Origin: Cinnamomum chago
Lineage: Eukaryota > Streptophyta > Magnoliopsida > Laurales > Lauraceae
Direction of reading: 5' to 3'
DNA length: 64,000 nt
Assembly (NCBI GenBank): GCA_038049695.1
Contig: CP142460.1
Location: 24,558,501 to 24,622,500, forward strand
In this document: positions 58,320-64,000 of the stretch, in pieces
How the letters are laid out: every line of letters begins with the position of its first letter
Numbering within the stretch: position 1 is the stretch's first letter
Program-made: the position numbers and the translations under genes
The notes under the pieces: generated by a model
Told to the model about the DNA's origin: nothing
Seen by the model: only the letters and a program-made list of their open reading frames with translations
The model's database searches: none

Positions 58320-59480
58320 TAGGCTCTTAGCAAAAACGCCTGATTTTTGACTAAGTAGTTGAGTTTGGTTCAGTAACCGGAACTGAGTGACTATTGGGCA
58401 ATAATGACTTTGGTTCTTTAACCAGAAGTAACTTAAGCAAATCGAACTTGGTTCAATAACCAGAACTCCAATTGCTCTTAAGTTTAAATAACTTTTTAAG
58501 AAGTACCTGTGCCTTAGAGATAGAAAACTTTAGCTGGTTCCGCAACCGAACTAGACTTTCATAGGAAGCGATCAGGTTCTTCAACTGCATAGTTGGTTCC
58601 ATAACCGAACTAGGATTGTCGTCAAGTTCCATAACCTGGCGTGTTGCTCATTTGGTCCCGTGACCAGGTTGGCTGGTTCTATAACCGAGCCAAGATTTTG
58701 GCCGAGTTACAAAACTACAGCCCTCTGTATAGCTAGTTTCGTAACCGAGCTACAGTCTCTTCCATGCTGGTGCTGTCACCGAGCTGAGACTGCGGTCGAG
58801 TTCCATAACTGTGGCACTTTGCAGCTGCTTCTGTAACCGAGTTGTCGTCTCTTCTGCGCTGGTGCTGTCACCGAGCTGAGACTGCTGCCGAGTTCCATAA
58901 CTGCGACACTTTGCAGCTGGTTCTGTAACCGAGCTGTGACCGCTGCCGAGTTCTGTAACTTGGCAAGGATCAAAAGTTGTTGTAAGTGAAGTTATCCAGG
59001 TCGCGGCTGGTGCTATCACCAAGGCCATTGCCGGGGCTTTATAAGTCGAGGTTGGTGTTACCACCGCGACCCGATGCTGAAGCTGTGTAGCGGAGGCTGG
59101 TGCTGTCACCAAGGCCGCTGCCGAAGCTTTGTTTCATGTTCGAAGAAGCTGGGCTGAGACCAGTGCTATCACCGAGGCCGCAGCCGAAGCTATGAAGATT
59201 GGAACTGTCCGAGCTTTGGCCGGTGCTATCACCGAGGCCGTTGCTGGAGCTGTCAAGATTTTTTTTTCCCGAGCAGCAACTGGTGTTATCACCGAGGCCG
59301 CTGCTGGAGCCTATCAACTGAAGAAAGTGAGTCGTGGTCGGTGCTGTCACCGAGGCCACAGCTGAAACTCCTGTTGGGTTGTGCTTCTACCAGGGTCGTG
59401 GCTGGTGATATCGCCAAGGCCGCTGCTGGAGTTATCGCGATTGGAACCGTCCAAGCTGTGGTTGGCGCTATCTCTGAACC
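58320..59480. repeat. Array of GGTT(n)AACC and GGTGCTGTCACCGAGG palindromic units
   Basis: At 58360-58740 the core is GGTTCYRTAACCGAGC, one every 35-60 bases. From 58765 to 59480 it becomes GCTGGTGCTGTCACCGAGGCC with CGCTGCCGAAGCT. Each core is an imperfect palindrome of the type GGTN(4-6)ACC. A similar motif (CTGGTACTGTTACCGAGCT) recurs in the H LTR at 63050-63260. Confidence 0.8.
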
Positions 59481-59499
59481 GGGACTTGAGGATGAAGAC

Positions 59500-59806
59500 T
59501 ACATGGCTATTCAAGGAACTGTTTCCGTGACCACCGTTTCTTTTCTTGGGGAGGGGTCCCGCCAGAGATTGAAGCTCTCGTGAGCTCGAGCTCGAACTTC
59601 GTTTTGGTTCATCCTGGGGACCAGTGCTTTCACCATGACTATGAGGAATCGAATGAGGTCCCTTCGATGCTTGCCGCCTGGCAGTGGAGCTTGCTTGAAG
59701 GATGCGAGGGCAGCAGCTGCGGGCCCTGGTATCAACAAGGGACGGATCTTCATCATTATCGTTGTTGCGATCCACCTGGTGGAGGAAATGACGAGACCCG
59801 GCTGCT
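59500..59806 (-). pseudogene. Gag-like low-complexity segment of F
   Basis: Minus-strand frames here are Ser/Arg/Pro-rich (for example SSSSSSRELQSLAGPLPKK). No domain can be named. It is called gag-like only because it continues from the start at 62489 once the solo D3 LTR is removed. Confidence 0.35.
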
Positions 59807-62251
59807 TGTTGACACCAAAAATGTCGCTTTGCCTCTACAACATCAAGAAGTCGCATCCTACTACAAACAGGCAATGCTACTTCAAGCATCAGATCTCGTC
59901 AGAATCAGACAAAAACTGCAAGATCCTTCAAGATAGCCAAAAAGAGGAGTTCACGTGAAGTTTCAGGCCATTCCAACATCATTTGGGCTAACTTCACTCC
60001 TCCAGCAGCCAAACAGGCGCTCCTGGTAGCGAACACGTCGAAGACATCAAAACTTTGATCAGAGCTTACGGATGGTCTCAAAATACCTCCAAAAGGTTCC
60101 ACGCCAAATTTCAGGTCATTTCGGCGACATTTGACCCGACTTTGACGCTCCGAAAGAAAAATAAGCCTCTCGGCGGCGAGAACTACCGGGACCATTACTC
60201 ATCAAACAGAGCACATGGGCGGCTTCAAAATGCTTCAAAAGGGTTGCACGTCAAATTTCAGGTCATTCTGACAACGTTTGACCCGACTTTGACGCTCCGA
60301 AAGAAAATCAAGGTTACCGGCAGCGGAGCACCCCAGGACCATGACATCCAAATCAGAGCTAATGGATCATCTTAAAGTGACTCCAATAGGTTCTCGTCAA
60401 AGTTCAGGTCAATCGAACATCGGTTGACCGCACATCAAAGCGCGACATCTTCCTCATGGGGAAATCAAGCCCAGCAGGACAGGACCCCAAATGGCTTCAA
60501 AACTCAAACAAAAGCCCATGGTTGGTCCTATCTACTACTCAGGAGGCTTCACGTCAAATTTCAAGTCATTCCGACATCGTTTGACCTAGTTTCGACTCTT
60601 GAAAAAAATTGGCAACTTTGCGCGACAAAGTTTTTGGCTTCTCCAAAAAATAGGAAACTTTGTGCTCCGATTTGTACAGCTTCTCATCAGGTTTTCTTCA
60701 GGGGAATCAAGCCAAAAAATGAGGTAAAATGTCAAGAAAAATACAGGAGAAAAAAAGAAACATAAAGCTCGAAAAACAGCCGACAAAGCGGCGACCAAAG
60801 AAGAAAAAATTCCCCCATGGTCGCCAGCGACCCTGGAAATCCAGGTCGCCGGATTTCCGCTGGAAGACCCGTTTTTTTATTCTTTTCGCGTTTCGGCAGT
60901 CCGCTGAAAATCTAATTTTTGATGCTTGAAATCGACTGATCTTCGTCTACATCTTGGATTCGCCGTCAAAAGCATGAAATCATCATTGATCGCTCCAAGA
61001 TCGCCAACTAGCCGACCAAGAAAGTGTACTTTCTGTCCGACCGATCGAGAAATTGACAAGACAGATGGTACCGGCCCGCTGTTAGCAATCTATGATTGAA
61101 GTTGCATGATCATCCGACATTGATCAACATGAAGATCCATCGTCGATCATCGCAAGAAGAATTCCAAAAGACGCGGCACGGCCCGCGACTCTTCAAATCC
61201 TCGGCGACCACTTAATGTTGTTAATTGACCCAACTAAATGCGGTCATTAACTTATTGTTTTGGGCAGCCCAATCAGAAGCAAGGAAATGGGAGTTACAAG
61301 TCAAAGCCATCATGGTATTAAAGGCATGAAACTCCTCTCATCATGGAGATTAAAGGCGTTTAAATGCCCATCATTCTCCATCGGCCAATCAGATTCAAGG
61401 AAAAAGGAGTTACAAAATCAAGAAATAAAAACTTGTAACTCCTCCGATCATGGAGCTTTAAAGCCATCAAAGCTCATAAACACTCCTAAATGGCTACCAA
61501 AGGCCTATAAATAGGAGATCATTCCAAGAAGAACGGATCAAGAAATCCATCCGGAAAAATCGGATAAAATCAGCCAGAAAGATCGTCCAGAAGCTTTGCT
61601 ACTATGGAGAAACTCTGCTGCAAAAAAAAACACCACAAGGTGATCGAAGTCCCTTGGGGGGCACTCCCCCCCAAGAAAAAGCCTTATCTTCTCCTATTCA
61701 ACATGGCCAAGACACGGCTCTTCGGCCCGTCTCTTCGTTTTTTATTGGGTATAGGACCTTCTCTTGGTCCTTATCCTGTAAAAAACTGAAGTTCAAGCCA
61801 AGCCAAAGAATCAAAGCATCAAGCGTTCTTATCTAAAGGACGATGGCGAAGTCTATACATGACTTGCGACTATCGATCTAAACTGGTCCCTTCAATCTCC
61901 TGAGAAGTCAGATTCCCTTTCTTACTTTTCTGTTGTATTTTGTATTTTCTTTGAGAGACAAAAAAACTCACAATTCTTGTCTTTCATTTTGATAAGATTT
62001 GTAAATCGCCTTCCATGGCACAAAATCGCCTCTCACGGCATTCAAGAAAAAGGATTGATTTCCTTTCTACTTGCGAAGGTGGATCTCCGGATCACCATTT
62101 CTAAATTCCAAGTAGAATAGAAACTCTGGCATACCCGTACAAAAAAATGTAGATGCCCGCCTTTCTCCCCCCTTTCTTCCCTCCATTCGGCCTTTCTCGG
62201 TGACCCCGGGGGCGGATGGGAGAGGAGAGGAAGGAAAATAAGGGTCCATCA
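59807..62251 (+). mobile_element. Solo LTR of family D (D3) inside F
   Basis: TGTTGACACC to GGGTCCATCA, 2445 bp, with CTGCT duplications at 59802-59806 and 62252-62256. CCTATAAATAGG at 61504-61515 is a good TATA box. It includes the repeat units of about 147 bp. Confidence 0.96.
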
Positions 62252-62256
62252 CTGCT

Positions 62257-62489
62257 GCTGGAACTTTTGCTCCGCGGGGGAGTCTCAGCAGGGCAGCACT
62301 CTGTTGGGGGTGCTCCAGTGGAGGAGCGCTTTACTGGGGAGGTGTTGTCACCCCCTTTGCTGATGAATCTGTCTGAGTTACAGGTCATATTAAGCCTATC
62401 GCATCAAACTTTCCCTGGATCTCATTCGACAGGGGGTCGTCGATGATGGACGCGAGGCTTTGCAAATCCTTCGCCGCTGCTAGAGGCAT
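62257..62489 (-). pseudogene. Gag N-terminus of F
   Basis: ATG at 62489, 16 bases after the primer site. It encodes MPLAAAKDLQSLASIIDDPL and SNEIQGKFDAIGLI, then a TGA, and further on a TAA. Short helical, acidic start; I recognise no domain. Its place directly after the primer site is what marks it as gag. Confidence 0.6.
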
Positions 62490-62504
62490 GAATTTTTTAT
62501 CGTT

Positions 62505-62522
62505 TTCCCACAGACGGCGCCA
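62505..62522 (-). other. Primer-binding site of F (Tat-type)
   Basis: Minus-strand TGGCGCCGTCTGTGGGAA, two bases from the LTR end CACTCACA (62525). From memory this primer type is common in Tat-lineage elements; it differs from the initiator tRNA-Met sites of B, C and E. Confidence 0.78.
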
Positions 62523-62524
62523 TT

Positions 62525-63300
62525 TGTGAGTGCCTAAAAGTTACAGACTCAAATTAGGTGAGTGTGAGACTCATGATTTGTTGTTTAAGCTTCTTCGGGG
62601 GAGATAGATCACCTAAGAACCTAAAAGGGAAGGAGAAATAGAGATCAGAGACCCTGGCTGTCGTCAGCCGAAGACTCTCCGATGCCTGAGTTAGTGCTAT
62701 CACTAAACAAAGGATGGAGGTGAGGGGCAAGTATGGTAGTATTGCATGATGTTGTACAAGACATACCTCCGAAGGGATTCTTACCCTTGTTTATGTAGAG
62801 GTTTTCACCTGGCGCTCCCTTAGTGGGGGTAGGTGGAGATATTGTCTGGTCGAATCAAGAGATGACCTCTAGTATTAATGTGGATGTGATTGATCAAGAC
62901 GACATCTAATCATTATCCGTCGCCTATCTTGTCTGTCAGCACGTTCTGTAACATAGCCGTAACTTTATGGAAGTATAATCATGGTGTAGTACTCATCTCT
63001 GTGGACGGACCGAGCTGAAGATGATACTGAGACCAGATTTGGTCGCATCCTGGCACTATTGCCGAGATGCCTTATACCGAGGCCGAGATGAGTCCAGTTG
63101 GTACTATTACCAAGGCTAGCCCAAGCATGGTGTAAGCCGGCACTATTTGTCGAGCTGAGAGGAGATGTCTAACTGGTACTGTTACCGAGCTAGATGAATC
63201 TTAGTACTTTGGTTGAACTTGGATACCGAGATCAAGATGAGCTGAGCTGGTACTGCTACAGAGACTAGCGTAATCCTACTCTTAGGAAAACACCCCACAG
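62525..63300 (-). mobile_element. H-family LTR, 5' LTR of F
   Basis: The inner end (CACTCACA on the minus strand) at 62525 is sure; the outer end is judged to be TGTGGGG at about 63299 but could be further right. It holds GGTACTGTTACC-type units at 63050-63260 and a TACATAAACAAGG TATA-like word near 62793-62805. Confidence 0.6.
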
Positions 63301-63301
63301 C

Positions 63302-63478
63302 TGTTGTTTTATCTTCTTGATAGGTTTATTTACTGATCATGATGGTTGAGATTGAGGATCTTGGATTGGGTTTTATAGCCTTCTAGATGGTGTTTATGGC
63401 ATTATGGGTACTTGATCCCTGAGTCAAGTGGGTCAAAATTTTTGAAAATCTATCCACGAGGCCTACCTTTTTCCAACA
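63302..63478 (+). mobile_element. Tail of a G-like LTR
   Basis: Similar to the 3' end of the G LTR (41930-42071): TTGGATTGGGTTT, CTTCTAGAT, TTGATCCCTG, GTCAAGTGGGTCAAAA and the terminal TTCCAACA are shared, with insertions. It ends at 63478. Confidence 0.6.
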
Positions 63479-64000
63479 TCAGGTTCCAACAGGAGCACCA
63501 GGCAAAACTTGAGTGGGATTATGCTTGTGTCACAGAATACAAGGGGCTAATTAGTCGGAAGCTCATAGGCGTTGCGCGGGCCCGCTATACCCTGCTCTTC
63601 GAAAAGTACAGCGATATCTGCAGGCTATATAAGCATCTCTATACTTCCATGGAAGCAGCACTGCGTGCGCTTTTCGATTACGAAGGTACAATTGAAAACC
63701 TTCCATCCTTCATGATGGGGCTGCTGAGAGCGAAATTCCTTGAACTGGTTGACTTCCGCGCCAGGCATGCCCAATGGGAATCGAAGACAGTGGCATCAGT
63801 GCCTGCCCGCATCAAAAACTTCAACACAATATAGCAGAGGAGGAGGAGGGTAGCCCCTCTTGCTTTCACATGCGAGCATGGTATCGACGTTGGGATCCAC
63901 CAACAAATGAAGACGTACTTAGAGGGACAAAACCTGACACTGTGTGCCCTCATGACCACCCATTGTTGACGGCTACACAAACATGTTGGGCTTGATTCGA
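63479..64000 (+). pseudogene. Unrecognised ORF fragment, helical
   Basis: An open frame to 63834 encodes a helix-rich stretch (GVARARYTLLFEKYSDICRL, EAALRALFDYEGTIENLP, LLRAKFLELVDFRARHAQW). After a stop, a neighbouring frame runs on with EEEEGSPSCFHMRAWYRRW and DPPTNEDVLRG, suggesting one frameshifted reading frame. I do not recognise the family. Since it follows a G LTR end, it may be the sequence into which that LTR inserted, or part of another Tat antisense ORF. Confidence 0.35.

Larger units (their letters stand above)
58037..63300 (-). mobile_element. Element F: second Tat-like element, minus orientation, internally deleted
   Basis: From right to left: an H-type LTR (62525 to about 63300), a TGGCGCCGTC primer site (62505-62522), a gag start (62489 leftward), the solo D3 LTR, more gag-like sequence (59806 to about 59500), a tandem-repeat spacer (58320-59480) and, on the plus strand, the tail of an antisense ORF (58037-58177). 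This is the order expected of a Tat element with pol deleted. The 3' LTR is not seen. Confidence 0.55.

Noticed and set aside
58750-59365. Ala/Gly/Thr-rich ORFs in the palindromic array
   Set aside because: Open frames exist on both strands because the repeat lacks stops; no codon signal or domain.

Overview
This window is gene-poor plant nuclear DNA made almost entirely of nested LTR retrotransposons. I found no single-copy host gene, rRNA gene or tRNA gene. Chromodomain Ty3/gypsy pol, Tat-lineage pol with a second (archaeal-type) RNase H, a Copia-type element primed by initiator tRNA-Met, a plant mobile domain and 5-bp target duplications all point to an angiosperm, probably in heterochromatin. 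The species cannot be read from the sequence. LTR families are called A, B, C, D, E, G and H here; the letters are mine.

Layout: (1) 1-690 is the 5' end of a minus-strand G LTR. (2) 691-46202 is the remains of Tat-lineage elements, plus-oriented. Fragment 1 (691 to about 8485) has linker, RT, RNase H, archaeal-type RNase H, a broken integrase and part of an antisense gene. Fragment 2 (about 8486 to 46202) has linker, archaeal-type RNase H, integrase, a tandem-repeat spacer, a full-length antisense gene and the start of the D-type 3' LTR. (3) The antisense gene (43226 down to 12427, minus strand) encodes a plant-mobile-domain protein. It has its own TATA box, a tiny first exon and small GT-AG introns. 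It is split by a solo G LTR (40301-42071, target duplication CCATG) and by an A LTR (14172-38347, target duplication GTATC).

(4) The A LTR is itself split by a B Copia element (15807-36731, GTTAG). B holds chromovirus C (17292-28352) and a solo A LTR (28593-31768, GCTCC). C in turn holds a solo B LTR (22434-24099, AAGTC). (5) Chromovirus E (46203-57671) sits in the D-type 3' LTR of the Tat element. It carries a solo D LTR (53786-56279, CCAGA) and its 3' LTR is truncated. (6) 57672-63300 holds a piece of minus-strand D LTR followed by a second, minus-oriented Tat-like element, F. F has an antisense-ORF tail, a repeat array, the gag start, a TGGCGCCGTC primer-binding site and an H LTR, and it is split by a solo D LTR (59807-62251, CTGCT). 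(7) The right end holds a G-like LTR tail and an unrecognised ORF fragment.

How it works together: every autonomous pol here is broken by stop codons, frameshifts or insertions, so no element looks able to move itself. B never had pol in this copy; it keeps an intact coiled-coil/zinc-knuckle ORF, a primer site and polypurine tracts, so it would need help from a relative. The most interesting system is the antisense gene of the Tat element, which looks like a real promoter-driven, spliced gene carried backwards inside a retrotransposon.
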